Part shown: positions 37,388-48,641 of the stretch, one piece after another | Numbering within the stretch: position 1 is the stretch's first letter | How the letters are laid out: each line of letters opens with the position of its first letter | DNA from: Eriocheir sinensis | Taxonomy: Eukaryota; Arthropoda; Malacostraca; Decapoda; Varunidae | DNA: 64,000 nucleotides | Reading direction: 5' to 3' | NCBI RefSeq assembly: GCF_024679095.1 | Contig: NC_066522.1 | Span: 7,756,114-7,820,113, forward strand | The notes under the pieces: model-generated | The model's database searches: none | What the model was told of the DNA's origin: nothing | What the model saw: only the letters and a program-made list of their open reading frames with translations | Position numbers and translations under genes: made by a program

Positions 37388-39139
37388 ATGGACGCCACAG
37401 GTGAGAAGGTTGCCTCTGTTAAGCCTGCCGCATGTAACGGTGCCCTTGCCGCCGGGTCCACCTCCACCGCTAGTGATCCCTCACCTGCACTCCCTCCCAC
37501 CGCTTGTGATGCCGACCCTGCTTCTACCTCCATCGTTTGTGGTTCTGCCCTAGCACCCACTTCCACTGCTTGTGATGCTGGCTGTGCATCCACATCCACC
37601 TCCACCGCTTGTGAGGCTGCCTCTGCACCCACCCCTGCCACCACAGCCTCAGCCCCTATGACAACCCCTGCCCTCCCCCCTAACCCTACCAAGACCCAGC
37701 ATGACCTAAATAAGGAAGATGACGATAGTTTCACCCTAGCCTCACGCAAAAACAAGCGGAAGGGAAATGCCTTCCACCCTGCATCTCGCTCCACTCCCCC
37801 TCCCCTTCCAACAGTGACAGTGGCCCCCTCAGCCCCACCAACCTCCAACTATCCTGCTTTCAGGGTACCAGCACAGGCCGAGTTCCCCTGCAGCTACGAC
37901 GCCGTGGCAGCCCTGGAGGACGAGGAACCCTCTCTCAAGATGCACAACCGCATGGGTCGAGACGGAAGCTCAGTCCTCATTCCGCTCGACGAAACCAGCT
38001 TTCGCCACCTGGAGGAGACAGCCAACGATCCCGGGGCCTCCATCAGGGTGATAAAACTCGCTCCACAAACCCAGGTGACCAAAGGTATCGTCATGGGATA
38101 TCCGCTCCGACTCCCTCCCTCCATCCTCCAGCGCCATCCCAAGGTAGAGGAAGCGGTGCGCTGCCAGACTTCACGCCACAAGGAGGACACAAGGCAAGTG
38201 CTGGTAACTCTGAGAGGCCCGCTAATCCCGTCTCTCACCCTAGGCAACTGGGGAACGTTCTACCTCCGCCCCTATGTGCCCGAACCCCTACGATGCCACC
38301 GCTGCCAGAAATTTGGACACCATCGGGCGACTTGCAGCAGGAACCCGATATGCGGTGTATGCAGTGGGCAGCACGACACCCAGAGATGCCTCACCCGCTA
38401 CAAAGCCAAGGGAGACGTGACGCACCGCTGCCCAAACTGTGGAGGCCCCCACCACGCCTGGAATCCTTCCTGTCCAGTAAGGCTGTCACACATCCACCAC
38501 GGCAGGGAACTCCAGGTCAACTGGGTAAAGGAGCAGCAGACAGCTACTGTTTCCCCAGCACCTCCAGGCACTTTTGTGTGGGGACAACAGCAGTCCTCAA
38601 ATCGCCCATCACCACCACCTCCATCCCAGGCCGACTTCCCCCAACTACCGACTGCAACGACTCCGACACCTACGCCACCTCTGCCGCCTCCAACACAACC
38701 CACACCATCGACACACACTCCAGCAACACCATCTGCCACAGCACCCCTGCCTCTTCCACCTCAGGAGCCTCTGTTCACAACAACAGACCTCAAAGAGTTT
38801 GGGAAGCAACTGGCCCTGGGAGTAGCCAACAGCATTGCCCGACTCTTAGGGAAAGATGTGGATCAGGACGCCCTGGAAAAGGCCATGGAGAAGACGGTGA
38901 CGAACGCAATGGAGACGCTAATCTCCAAGCGCTTTCGACAGCCCCGGAAGCCATCACCTGTCCGGGTAATGAGAGTCCGCATAGAGTCATCCTCCCTTCC
39001 ACGCACCTACAAGACACCTCACCGTCCACTCAGCCAGCCTGCACCAGGACCCCAGACCCCAACCCAAGGAACAAAACCCAAGGCATTACCATCCTTCAAT
39101 GGAACTGCCTTGGAGCCTACTCAAAGCTATCAACACTGA
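37388..39139 (+). CDS. I-like LINE ORF1: nucleic-acid-binding Gag-like protein
   Basis: The frame is open from 37097 (after a TAA) to TGA at 39137; the first in-frame ATG is at 37388 (HEDMDATGEK), so the start is uncertain. The N-terminal third is Ala/Thr/Pro/Ser-rich with CDA/STA repeats, probably disordered. A conserved block with SRHKEDTRQVLVTLRGPLIP resembles the region before the knuckles in I/Jockey ORF1. Zinc knuckles: CHRCQKFGHHRATC (CX2CX4HX4C), CGVCSGQHDTQRC, CPNCGGPHHAWNPSC. The C-terminus is Pro-rich then basic. It should coat the element RNA. Overlaps the start of ORF2. Confidence 0.85.
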   Translation: MDATGEKVASVKPAACNGALAAGSTSTASDPSPALPPTACDADPASTSIVCGSALAPTSTACDAGCASTSTSTACEAASAPTPATTASAPMTTPALPPNPTKTQHDLNKEDDDSFTLASRKNKRKGNAFHPASRSTPPPLPTVTVAPSAPPTSNYPAFRVPAQAEFPCSYDAVAALEDEEPSLKMHNRMGRDGSSVLIPLDETSFRHLEETANDPGASIRVIKLAPQTQVTKGIVMGYPLRLPPSILQRHPKVEEAVRCQTSRHKEDTRQVLVTLRGPLIPSLTLGNWGTFYLRPYVPEPLRCHRCQKFGHHRATCSRNPICGVCSGQHDTQRCLTRYKAKGDVTHRCPNCGGPHHAWNPSCPVRLSHIHHGRELQVNWVKEQQTATVSPAPPGTFVWGQQQSSNRPSPPPPSQADFPQLPTATTPTPTPPLPPPTQPTPSTHTPATPSATAPLPLPPQEPLFTTTDLKEFGKQLALGVANSIARLLGKDVDQDALEKAMEKTVTNAMETLISKRFRQPRKPSPVRVMRVRIESSSLPRTYKTPHRPLSQPAPGPQTPTQGTKPKALPSFNGTALEPTQSYQH

Positions 39140-42100
39140 TAGAAACTGCGAAACTGGAAAACATCGATGATTCATGCTCCAGGAAACACTGCTCTTGCCC
39201 AAAACCTCCTTAAAAATTCCAGGCTACAAATCCTTTCTACTGCCCAGAATAAATGGGGCCTCTCGTGGGTGTGCCATTCTTGTACGACACCACATAGCAT
39301 GCAAGGAGCTAGCAGCACCACCTCACTGCGGCGACCGGGTGGAAGTCCAAGGCGTGGTCATTCAGCTGCACTCGACTCCACTAACCCTCTTCAACATCTA
39401 TGCGCCACCTCAGTCTACACCTGAATTGGGAGAACTCTTCACAGCAGCCAGCGAAGAACCAACCTTCATAGGGGGAGACTTCAACGGCCATCACCCTCAC
39501 CTAGAGTCTCCCTCTCCACCCAACACAGCAGGCCTACACATCGCAGAGCTGCTGGAAGAAGCACGAGGAGTAGCTCTACTGAACGACACCTCTCAGCCAA
39601 CTCACATCAGGGGCGGGCGACTCGACCTCTCCTTCATCTCCACACCCTTACGACCTGTGGCCACCTGGTCCGTCCACCCCATCATCACCAGCGATCACTT
39701 TGGCGTCACCACTCGCCTAGCCTTGGACAACTTGCCCCAACCCCAGCTGCCTCCTCCACGCTACAACATCAAGCGAGCTGACTGGAACGCCTTCACCTCT
39801 GCCTTGGAAAGGGCACTCGCAACTCCACCTGCCACTACCGACCTGGAGGTGCTAGAGACCCACATAACGCACACCTTCCAACAGGCTGCCAGAGAGGCCA
39901 TACCACTAACGAGGCTCTCAGGCACCTTCCACAAAGATCAATGGTGAACGAGTGCTGGAGCTCAACCACCGCCTCAACACAGCCAGGAAAACCTACCGCA
40001 AACGCCCCACCTCCCTCAACAGGCGTTACTTGCAGGCTGTCGCCAAACACGCTTGCGTCACCAAGCGGCGATTGCGAGAAGAGGCCTGGCTCCAGTGGTG
40101 CCAGGGTCTGGATGCACACTCCACCCTGGGGGAGATGTGGACCAAACTACGCTCTGTCTCTCGCCCTCGCCCTCCTCGTCCACCAACTCACCCTAACCCA
40201 CAAGAGGAAGCCGAGCGACTAGCAGCTAGCTTTGCAGACCGGACTTCGCCCCACCAACTCCCACACACCACCAGGGAGATGCAGGAACTTCTGGCACCAG
40301 GAAGGGCAGCTCTTGTGGAGGAAGCCTGCACAACTCCTGATGCAGCTGACGTTCCTTTCACCATGCAGGAACTGAAGGGCTACCTCAAACGTGGTGGCGA
40401 CACGGCTCCAGGAGCAGATGGAATCTCCTATTCCATGCTGAGACATGCTGGCTCAAAGGGCGAGAGCACGATACTACACCTTGTCAACCTCTCCTGGTCA
40501 GAAAGCCGCATCCCCCAAGCCTGGAAGACAGCAGTGATTCAGCCCATCCCAAAACCCAAAGATCCCAGCTCCTTGCGCCCAATCTCGCTGCTCAGCTGTT
40601 TAGGGAAGACAGCAGAACGTATGGCACTCCATCGCCTACAGTGGCGAACAGCTGACCTCCACCCATCCCTCTTTGCATACCTTCCACAAAGAGGCGCCAC
40701 TGACTGCGTAGTCACCCTCCTCACCCACATGCGAAGAGGCCGGGGTATTGCTGTCTTCCTGGACTTGGAGAAAGCATTTGAGCTAGCCTCTCCTCTGGCA
40801 ATCCTCTCTGCCCTTGCTCGCAAGGGGATCGGGGAAAACTCTTTGCATGGCTGAGAGAGTTTCTCCATGGCCGCGGAGGGCAAGTCCGCTTCCAGGGGCG
40901 TGTTTCGAGGCGCTTCGGCCACGTCAACGGCACACCTCAAGGCAGTATCCTCAGCCCCTTCCTGTTCAACGTTCTCATGGAGGAGCTGATGAGCGTTGAC
41001 TACGGAGAGGGGGCTAAACTCCTCTGCTATGCTGACGACCTTGCCCTAGTCCTGAACCACCGAACCTGTCTCCATCAAGTTCCACACGCCCTCAACCAGC
41101 TCAACAGAAAGTGCACAGAACTAGGGCTCAAGATCAACTTTGAGAAGTCCAAGGTCATGGCAGTTGGCATGCCTCCCCCTGAAAGTCCCTTCCAAATAGC
41201 GAACCAGGACTTCGCCTACACTACCACCCACCAGTACCTGGGTGTCTGGCTGGACAGTCACCTTCGGTTCGGCGCTCAGGTACGCTATCTAAGAGAGCGC
41301 GTCGCAACTCGCACCAACATCCTGCGAGCTCTGTCCAAACAAAACACGGGGGCATCCTATCGTGTCTTACACGCCTTTTACACACACGCCATACGGTCCA
41401 TTATAGACTACTGCGCTCCTTGCCAGTGTTCGCTCTCCCCTGCACTCATAAAGAAGCTAGAGGTGGCACAAAATGACGCTCTCCGGGTCATCCTAGGAGC
41501 CCCGCCATGGACCCGCCTGACCAACCTTCGCCTGGAAAGTGGCTTCCCATCACTCCACCACCGCATCCTGGCCCGAACATCCACTGTAGTTGGGAAGTTC
41601 ATGAAGCAGCAACCACACGGCACAGTCTCCACACAGCTGCTTCATGCCTTCCAGAGACCACCACAAGCCACTCCAGACGGGGACTGGATACACGATGCCG
41701 CCGATGCAGTCCGTCACTTGGAAGTGGAGAGGCTTGTCTGCAGTGGCTCAGACCTGCCACACCCTGGTTACCACTCCCCTCCACCCTGGGTTCCTGGTCC
41801 ACCTCAGATGAGCCTCCCTACCACCTCAGCTCCTAGGGCCTCTCACCCCATCACCCTCCACCAAGAGGCTCTGCAGCGCGTGGCTTCCATGGACGACGGG
41901 ACTGCCAGCCACTACTACACCGATGGCTCGCTGGGCGCCGATGGGTCTGTGGGGGCTGCCTTCGTGTGCGGAACCCAGACAGGACTGTGGCGCCTACCAC
42001 CGCAAGTCTCCATCCTGCAGGCAGAACTGGCAGCCATCCTCTGTGCCCTGCGTCACGCCACTGCCGATATGAACACCACCATCATCATCCACTCCGACTC

Positions 42101-42760
42101 ACTGTCAGCCCTCAAGGTCCTGCAGGCTAAGAGCGTCAGAGACAACACTCGGCTCATAACCACCATCCTCCATGAAGCCAATACCCTTGTCTCACTGGGC
42201 AAGAACATCATCCTGGACTGGGTGCCAAGCCACGTTGGTCTGAGAGGGAACGAGAAGGCTGACCGTGCTGCTGCCACGGCTCGGTCCCTTCCACAGATCA
42301 CCTTCCCCCTTGCCCCCAGCCTGTCCTACATTAAGAACAAGGCATCCCAGGCGGCCCTCTCACTCACTCGACTAGAACACGAGGCCGTCCTGGTTCAGGG
42401 CTCGGCCTCTGCCTCGTGGTACAGCACTGCCACTCACCACAAGCCTGTTTTACAGCTCCCCCACACCACACCCAACACCATCCTCGCCTCCATCCGCCGC
42501 CTCAGACTCGGGTTTGCCTGCTACGAGGAGGTGGCAAACAAGGATAGCCCACCCTGCCCCACTGCCGGCAAGCCACCCGGAAACCTCTGCTGCACTACAT
42601 CCTGGAGTGCCCCCTCACCACCCCGCTGCACCCACCCGGCCCACAGCTCCACCCGAACGACGACACGGCTCCCCAGACAAGAGCAGAGCGAGTGAGCCTC
42701 ACCCAAGACTCCACCCTGGCAGAGGTGGTGGCAAAATTCCCACCTCCTCGATAAACTCCG
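39082..42760 (+). pseudogene. I-like LINE ORF2: endonuclease-RT-RNase H, four frameshifts
   Basis: Endonuclease: GITILQWNCLGAYSK (39082), FIGGDFNGHHPHL (39450), TSDHFGVTTRLAL (39690). RT: GGDTAPGADGISYSMLRHAG, SLRPISLLSCLGKTAERMAL, FLDLEKAFELAS, NGTPQGSILSPFLFNVLMEE, LCYADDLALVLN (YADD box). RNase H: HYYTDGSLG, QAELAAILCAL, IIHSDSLSALK and HVGLRGNEKAD, with the four acidic residues present. Frame changes at about 39165, 39945, 40850 and 42555; after the last, HYILECP completes the C-terminal Cys/His motif. All catalytic boxes are conserved, so the frameshifts are recent or partly sequencing errors. Confidence 0.88.
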
Positions 42761-42836
42761 AAAACTGACGACATCCTCTGACGGGCTCACCAGCCCGTGC
42801 CCTAGGAGGACTAATCAACAACAACAACAACAACAA

Positions 42837-42845
42837 GCTCACGCT
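42837..42845. repeat. Right target-site duplication of I-like element
   Basis: GCTCACGCT, identical to 37051-37059. Confidence 0.75.
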
Positions 42846-43447
42846 AGCCTCACGCGGTGTTGAAAGAAGACCTTTAATGCTGTTATTTTCGTTTTGTTTT
42901 TCATCAGTCTCACCTTCGCCATGAACTACAGCAGAGGCTCGAGGCGAAGACGTATATTATGAGTGGTGTCGGAGCGGCAGGTGTGTGTGTGTGTGTGTGT
43001 GAGTGTGACTTGGCCCCGCTACCACCGCCCTCACGAATATTATTATCCCTGGTAACAAAGTCAGTCGGAATGCTGCCATATTAGGAACTTACTTTTCTTC
43101 CATTCATTTACTTATCATTATTACCTATTATCATTATTATTATCGTCTATTATCCTTTTTCTCCTCCTGAACGGACCCGTAGCGGCGCCGGCCTGCTATC
43201 TTGGGACCACTGGCTGTTAGGAGCAAGGCCCAGGGCGATTTTTTATTATGACGCTGTAATATATCTCGCATCTTGGCTCACGTTGCCCCGCGGTGGTCCC
43301 CCTGACTATAATTACGCTCTGTTATGGGCGCTGTGGAGCTCCTGTCTTAAGCATCAGTAAAACGTAGAGTGAACTGAGATTCCTGTCTTTAGCTTGAGTA
43401 AGACAAAGTATGTAGAGATTCATGCGATAGAAATGTCATTGGAGAAG
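42846..43447. other. Non-coding
   Basis: No gene seen. (GT)n at about 42980-43000. Confidence 0.5.
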
Positions 43448-44150
43448 GGAGGGATTCACGAAACCTCTGTAACAACTGTCGACGATGCAATATTAGCAGA
43501 ACACTCGAAGCACCATTTTTTTACGGCAAGGGAGGCAGCTCAAGGCCAAAACACAAAAGCAGCAACGAAAAGCCCGCTAGACATCGAGATATAAGATACA
43601 AATGTCTTATACGAGAGGAGAGGAATTCACGAAACCTCTGTAACAACTCTCGGCGATGCAATATTAGTAGAAGACTCCAAGCACCTTTTTTTACGGCAAG
43701 GGAGGCAGCTCAAGGCCAAAACACAAAAGCAGCAACAATAAGCCCGCTAGACATAGAGATATAAGATACAAATGTCTTATACGAGAGGAGAGGAATTCAC
43801 GAACCCTCTGGAACAACTCTCGGTGATGCAATATTAGCAGAAGACTCCAAGCACCTTTTTTTACGGCAAGGGAGGCAGCTCAAGGCCAAAACACAAAAGC
43901 AGCAACAAAAGCCCGCTAGACATCGAGATATAAGATACAAATGTCTTTTACGAGAGGAGAGGAATTCACGATACCTCTGGAACAACTCTCGGTGATGCAA
44001 TATTAGTAGAAGACTCCAAGCACCTTTTTTTACGGCAAGGGAGGCAGCTCAAGGCCAAAACACAAAAACAACAACAATAAGCTCCCTAGACTCTGCTTCG
44101 ACAAAAGAAAAAAAAAGAACGAGAGCCCAGAAAAAAGGTCAATTTATTAG
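43448..44150. repeat. Tandem array, ~170-bp unit containing LINE 3'-end piece
   Basis: Four copies start with TTCACGAAACCTCTG-like text at 43455, 43626, 43796 and 43965 (period 169-171 bp). Each holds TTTTTTTACGGCAAGGGAGG, CAGCTCAAGGCCAAAACACA and AAGCCCGCTAGAC, which match the reverse-complemented 3' end of the Jockey-like LINE at 61819-62310. A partial fifth copy runs to about 44150. Open frames inside are repeat artefacts. Confidence 0.88.
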
Positions 44151-44894
44151 CTTCTCTTCATACACAGGGCACAGCGGCACCCTGCGAGACACTGATACTA
44201 TATAGAGTGCTTTAGCAGGGGGAGGGCAGGGGGTCGGAAGGGGGGCATAGAGGTACCACACACACTCCCAAGCACTCCGGGGGTTTACAAATAAGGTGTC
44301 CAGTAAACAACTATATCAGAACAGTTAACGAAGCTTCACCATGCAACTGTTCACCCACGCTGTCTTTCCTCTTCCCCCAAATCGTTTCTTTCCCTGCTAA
44401 CCCGCTGCCTCTTCTTGCTACAACCTTGAAGAACAAAGACTATATAGGGAAACAGTATGTAGGGTAGGAAATTAGTGGAAAATAAGGGAAAATAAAGACA
44501 GTAAACGAAGAAGAAAATTATGAAGAAAGAAAAAGAAGAGAAAGAAAGGAAGAAATAAAGATAGAAAGAGTAAGAAATAAATGAATAAATAAATAGATAA
44601 CTAACTAACTAAATGAATAAAGAAAGAAAAGAATTAAACCAAGAAACAAAGCCAAAGGGTGCATAGGATAGGAGAATGGAAGTGTCTGGCATTTACCGAG
44701 TCATCCACACACTCACACTCAACATCCTGCATAACATAACACTGATACTAGCATATATTAAAGGGAGGGGGAGTGTAGGGGTAAAGGAGAGGCAGGGAGG
44801 GGTAAGGGCGGGGCAGGGTAGGGAAAGGCAGGGAAGGGAAGGGAAGAGGGGGCTATAGCTGGCTGGCTGCTACTGAAGGTGACAGCCGTATACA
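44151..44894. other. Non-coding
   Basis: AT-rich with A-rich GAAA/AAATA text (44500-44640) and G-rich GGGGCAGGGTAGG text (44760-44850). No gene seen. Confidence 0.5.
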
Positions 44895-45081
44895 GTTGCC
44901 AGATTATCGTACTCAGAGCCGCGTATTTACCGGTTTCTGAGCCGCAGCTATTACCAAAAAAACACCAATAATTAACCATTTTAACGATAACTCTATATAA
45001 AGGCAGTTATTGGGGTAGAGGAGGCAGTTTTAGGGTCGGAAATGGGCAAACAGATAAGGCTGAGTACGACAATCTGGTAAC
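44895..45081. mobile_element. 187-bp MITE with TGCCAGATT ends, copy 1
   Basis: Left end GTTGCCAGATTATCGTACTC, right end GAGTACGACAATCTGGTAAC: inverted repeats of about 21 bp. The inside shares AATTAACCATTTTAACGA and TATTGGGGTAGAGGAG with the copy at 50146-50331. No ORF. Confidence 0.82.
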
Positions 45082-45214
45082 GCTGCTTCCGTACTACCCT
45101 ACTGGCTTGGAGAACCGCCAAAATCAACCCCCTTTCCTCTCTCTCCCCCTGCCTGACACCCCTGCCATTACCCTGCCTTCCCCTTCCTCTGTGCTGCCGC
45201 TTCAGGGACATAAC

Positions 45215-45345
45215 TATTTTTTTTTACAGCAAAGGAGACAGCATAAGGGCACATAAAAAAAGGAAATAATAAAAAAAAGCCCGCTACTCGCTGAGGTGGC
45301 CGAAAGAGGGGTCAATTACGTGAGAAGAGGTGTCCTGATTTACAA
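45215..45345 (-). mobile_element. LINE 3'-end relic (Jockey-like family)
   Basis: Plus-strand text: poly-T, CAGCAAAGGAGACAGC, AAAAGCCCGCTACTCGCTGA, GGGGTCAATTACG. It is the reverse-complemented 3' end of the family seen at 61819-62310. Confidence 0.7.
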
Positions 45346-45404
45346 CTGAACATTAAGTGATTGGCTAGTGATCTGTCAAGGGTGTTTTTGTAAGGCGTGT
45401 CAGT

Positions 45405-47420
45405 GTGAGGATGATGAAAGCGGGTAAAAAAAATCCTTCTTCCTGTCCTTTCTCTTTCGTCATTCTCCTTTCTGCGTTGTTGTTTCCGGAGAGTTATGAG
45501 CAAGGAGTCGTTTGTGGTACTGCGTGTTCGGCTTACAAAATCGAGAACATATTTTTTTATCTCCTTTCTCTCCCTTTCTCCTTTCTGCGTTGCTGTTTCC
45601 GGAGAGTTAAGAGCAAGGAGTCGTTTGTGGTATTGCGTGTTCGGCTTACAAAATCGAGAACATGTATCTTTTTATCTCCTTTCCCTTTCTCTCCCTTTCT
45701 CCTTTCTGCGTTGTTGTTTCCGGAGAGTTATGAGCAAGGAGTCGTTTGTGGTACTGCGTGTTCGGCTTACAAAATCGAGAACATGTATTTTTTTATCTCC
45801 TTTCCCTTTCTCTCCCTTCTCCTTTCTGCGTTGCTGCTGCTAGGAAATTATAAGGAAACATATGCAATTCGTCAAGGATTTGTCAAGGAGTCACATGTAT
45901 GCTGATAAAAAGTAACTACCTCCGTGTTTGTGTTGCGAATGAGAGAATAAAACTTTTCCCTCCCCTTCTTTTTTTCTGCCTTTTCTTTTTCGTGTTGCTG
46001 TTTCAAATGAATTATAAGTAAACATATACAATTTGTTAGGGATTTGTCAAGGAGTCACATGTATGCTGAAGAGTAGCTACCTGTGTTTGGGTTACGAATA
46101 CGAGGATAAAATGTTTCCTTTCCCTTCTTTTTCTCAGCCTTTTCTTTTTCGTGTTGCTGTTTCAAATGAATTAAAAGAAAACATATCGTCACCTTCGTAA
46201 GCAAACCGCCTAAGTCAATATTTTCTACTTTACAGGAAATAAGAAAAGAAGTGTCATTATCTCATTTGGCTTAAGATTTAGGCAGAAATGAAAAGGCCAA
46301 TTCTAGAACACTCAAACCCTGAATGACGAAGGCAACTATACAAAAACGGGTTTCACGTGTTAAAAAATTGATGGAGACAAAAACCTGGAAATCGCTGAAA
46401 AATGACTTAGGCGATTATTTTATGAGGGTGACGATATGCGATTTATTTTGGATTTGTCAAGGAGTAATCTATATGCTGATAAATAGAGTGAGTACCTGCG
46501 TGTTTACCTTACAAAACCGAGAACATTTTTTTCCCTCCACTCCTCTTCCTCCTCTTTTCTGTGTTGTTGCTTCAAATAAATTATAGCACTAAACATTATT
46601 CATTAGTTTTGTTAGGGATTTGTCAATGAGTCAGCTGTCAATAAAGAGTACCTGCGTGCTCGGAATACTAAAACTAACGTAAAATTCTTCCTTTCCGTCC
46701 CTTTCTCTACCTCCTTTCTGTGTTATTGCTTCAGGAGAATTATACGTACAAAAAAAAAATGTATGTTGATAAATAAATTACCTGAGTGTTTGAATTACTA
46801 AAACGAGTATAAGGATGTTCCCGTCACTTTCCCTTTTTCTTCTTTTCGCTGCTTTGTTGCTTCAGGAGGAGAATTATAAGTAAACATGAGAAATTTGTTA
46901 GGGCTTTGTTAACGAGTCACCTGTAGTAATGCTAATAAAAACTACCTGCTTATCCAGATTACGAAAACGAGTATAAATATTCATCCCTTCTTATCCTCGT
47001 CTTTCTCTTTTTTTTATGTGTCACTTTTTCAGAGGAATTCAAAGTTAATATAAACACTTTTTTATTATTTGAGTACCTTTGTGTCCAGATAACGAAAACG
47101 AGTATAAATATTCTTTCATTCCTATCCTCGCCTTTCTCTTCCTTTCCTTTATGTGTAGCTTTTTCAGAGGAATTCAAAGTTAACAAACACTTTTTTTAAT
47201 TATTTGAGTACCTTCGTGTCCAGATAACGAAAACGAATACTTTAAACAGTCTTCCCTTCCTATCCTCGCCCTTCCTTCTCCATTTTGTGTTGCCTCGTGG
47301 GGTTACCGATTAGATATGCATGCGTGATCTGCTGGGGATCTGTCAGGGAGGCGCCAATAGGTCAATAAGTGTGCCTACGTGATCAAAGTGGGAAAACTCA
47401 TGTCGGAAATGCTCCCTCGC

Positions 47421-47465
<45 letters not shown>

Positions 47466-47576
47466 CCAGACTTATTTTCCTTGTAGTGTCGTCGCTTCAA
47501 AAACACAATAACAAACGTTTAAACGATAACAGTGACCGCGTGCTCAGACTTGGCAAATTATGCGTGTAGGAAATGC

Positions 47577-47623
<47 letters not shown>

Positions 47624-47980
47624 TTCCCTGTCCAGACATTTCATTTTCATTCGTTGCCGTGTTTCCACTGCACGGACACAACAACTAAACATTTAAGAGG
47701 AACAAGAGTGACTGCGTGCTTAAGTTAGGTAAAACAAAACAAAACAAAACAAAAACTCGTGTAGGAAACGTTTTTTCTCTTACACCTTTTCCCTGCCAAG
47801 ATTTTCCTTTTTCTTTGTTGCTGCTTCACAAATAATACAACAAAACATAATATAAGCATTGCAAAATTCCGGCATGGTCAGATTAAGAAGAAAAATGATT
47901 CATGTAAAAAGTCGATCCTCTCACCCCGCGCCCCCGTTTTTTTCCTTTGTTGCTGCTTCACGAACAACACAACGACAAAA
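45405..47980. repeat. Long decayed tandem array, ~115-120 bp units
   Basis: Three close copies at about 45475-45845 (TTTCCGGAGAGTTATGAGCA, AGGAGTCGTTTGTGGTACTG, CGTGTTCGGCTTACAAAATC, TCTCCTTTCTGCGTTG). They then degrade into more distant units (GGATTTGTCAAGGAGTCACA, GAGTACCTTCGTGTCCAGAT, TCCTATCCTCGCCTTTCTCT) to about 47980. (CT)n at 47424-47461 and (CT)n(AC)n at 47576-47622 lie inside. Several open frames of 60-170 codons are products of the array. Confidence 0.8.
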
Positions 47981-47995
47981 TAATTAGAAGTATAC

Positions 47996-48426
47996 AGGGT
48001 CATATTTTTAAACGTTCCGGCGCTAAAGCAAGCTCACATATATGACAAGGCTTTCGTAGGAGTTTTGAACATTTCTAGAGACACGTTTATGACCCTAGTG
48101 GTAGTTTGACCCTTCTTTTGTGCCATGAACCTAATTGAACCCTCATTCGTACGCAACCGATGTCCTCTTCGGCTTTTGGAAATAGTTTTATAACCTTAGT
48201 GGTAGTTTGACCCTTCTTTTGTACCATGAACCTAATTGAACCCTCATTCGAACGCAACTGATATCCTTTTCGGCTTTTGGAAATAGTTTTATAACCCCAG
48301 TGGTAGTTTGACCCTTCTTTTGTACCATGAACCTAAAAGAACACTTAGCAGAACGCGGTTGATCTCCTTTTCGGCCTCTGGAAATAGATGATGTGAGGGG
48401 AGGGAGGCAGCGTCTGACAATACGGA
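47996..48426 (-). mobile_element. 3-bp-TSD MITE with internal triplication
   Basis: Starts GGGTCATATTTTTAAACGTT (reverse end of the family) and ends near GTCTGACAATACGGA. The internal piece TAGTTTGACCCTTCTTTTGT with GAACGCAAC and GGCTTTTGGAAATAG is tandemly present three times (about 101-bp unit). Confidence 0.75.
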
Positions 48427-48453
48427 ACTATTAGTAACGGTGTCCTTAGCAAC

Positions 48454-48641
48454 GTTGCCAGATTGTCGTACTCAGTTTCTCACATTTTCTGATTTCCATC
48501 CCCCAAAAACGGTTTCCTGGGCCACAATAACGAGATTTATTTGTAGTTATTGTTGAAAATGTTTATTATTCCTGTTTCCTGTTGATATTTATGGGAGAGA
48601 AGCTGGTAAATGTGATGCTCCGAGTACGATAATCTGGCAAC
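48454..48641. mobile_element. 187-bp MITE with TGCCAGATT ends, copy 2
   Basis: Left end GTTGCCAGATTGTCGTACTC, right end GAGTACGATAATCTGGCAAC, 188 bp. The interior is AT-rich and diverged from the other two copies. Confidence 0.82.

Larger units (their letters stand above)
37060..42836 (+). mobile_element. Full-length I-group non-LTR retrotransposon with RNase H
   Basis: 5777 bp between 9-bp target duplications, with a (CAA)n 3' tail (about 42817-42836). ORF1 carries three CCHC knuckles; ORF2 has endonuclease, reverse transcriptase, RNase H and a C-terminal Cys/His motif. RNase H after RT and a short-repeat tail instead of poly-A fit the I/Nimb group (family knowledge); the exact clade is inference. 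ORF1 is open but ORF2 has four frameshifts, so this copy is probably inactive. It sits about 10 bp behind the (CT)n tail of the CR1-like element. Confidence 0.9.

Noticed and set aside
37060..42836. Virus or LTR retroelement because of CCHC knuckles and RNase H
   Set aside because: There are no LTRs, protease or integrase. An endonuclease precedes the RT and a (CAA)n tail follows, which fits a non-LTR I-group element.
43448..44150. CRISPR-like direct repeats (also the arrays at 21.5, 29.2, 45.4, 50.4 and 53 kb)
   Set aside because: Units of 100-170 bp are contiguous, without unique spacers of constant length, and the genome is eukaryotic. They are tandem satellites.
45405..45905. 166-codon ORF with repeats
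   Set aside because: It spans three copies of a 118-bp non-coding tandem unit; the reading frame changes between units and further units are full of stops.
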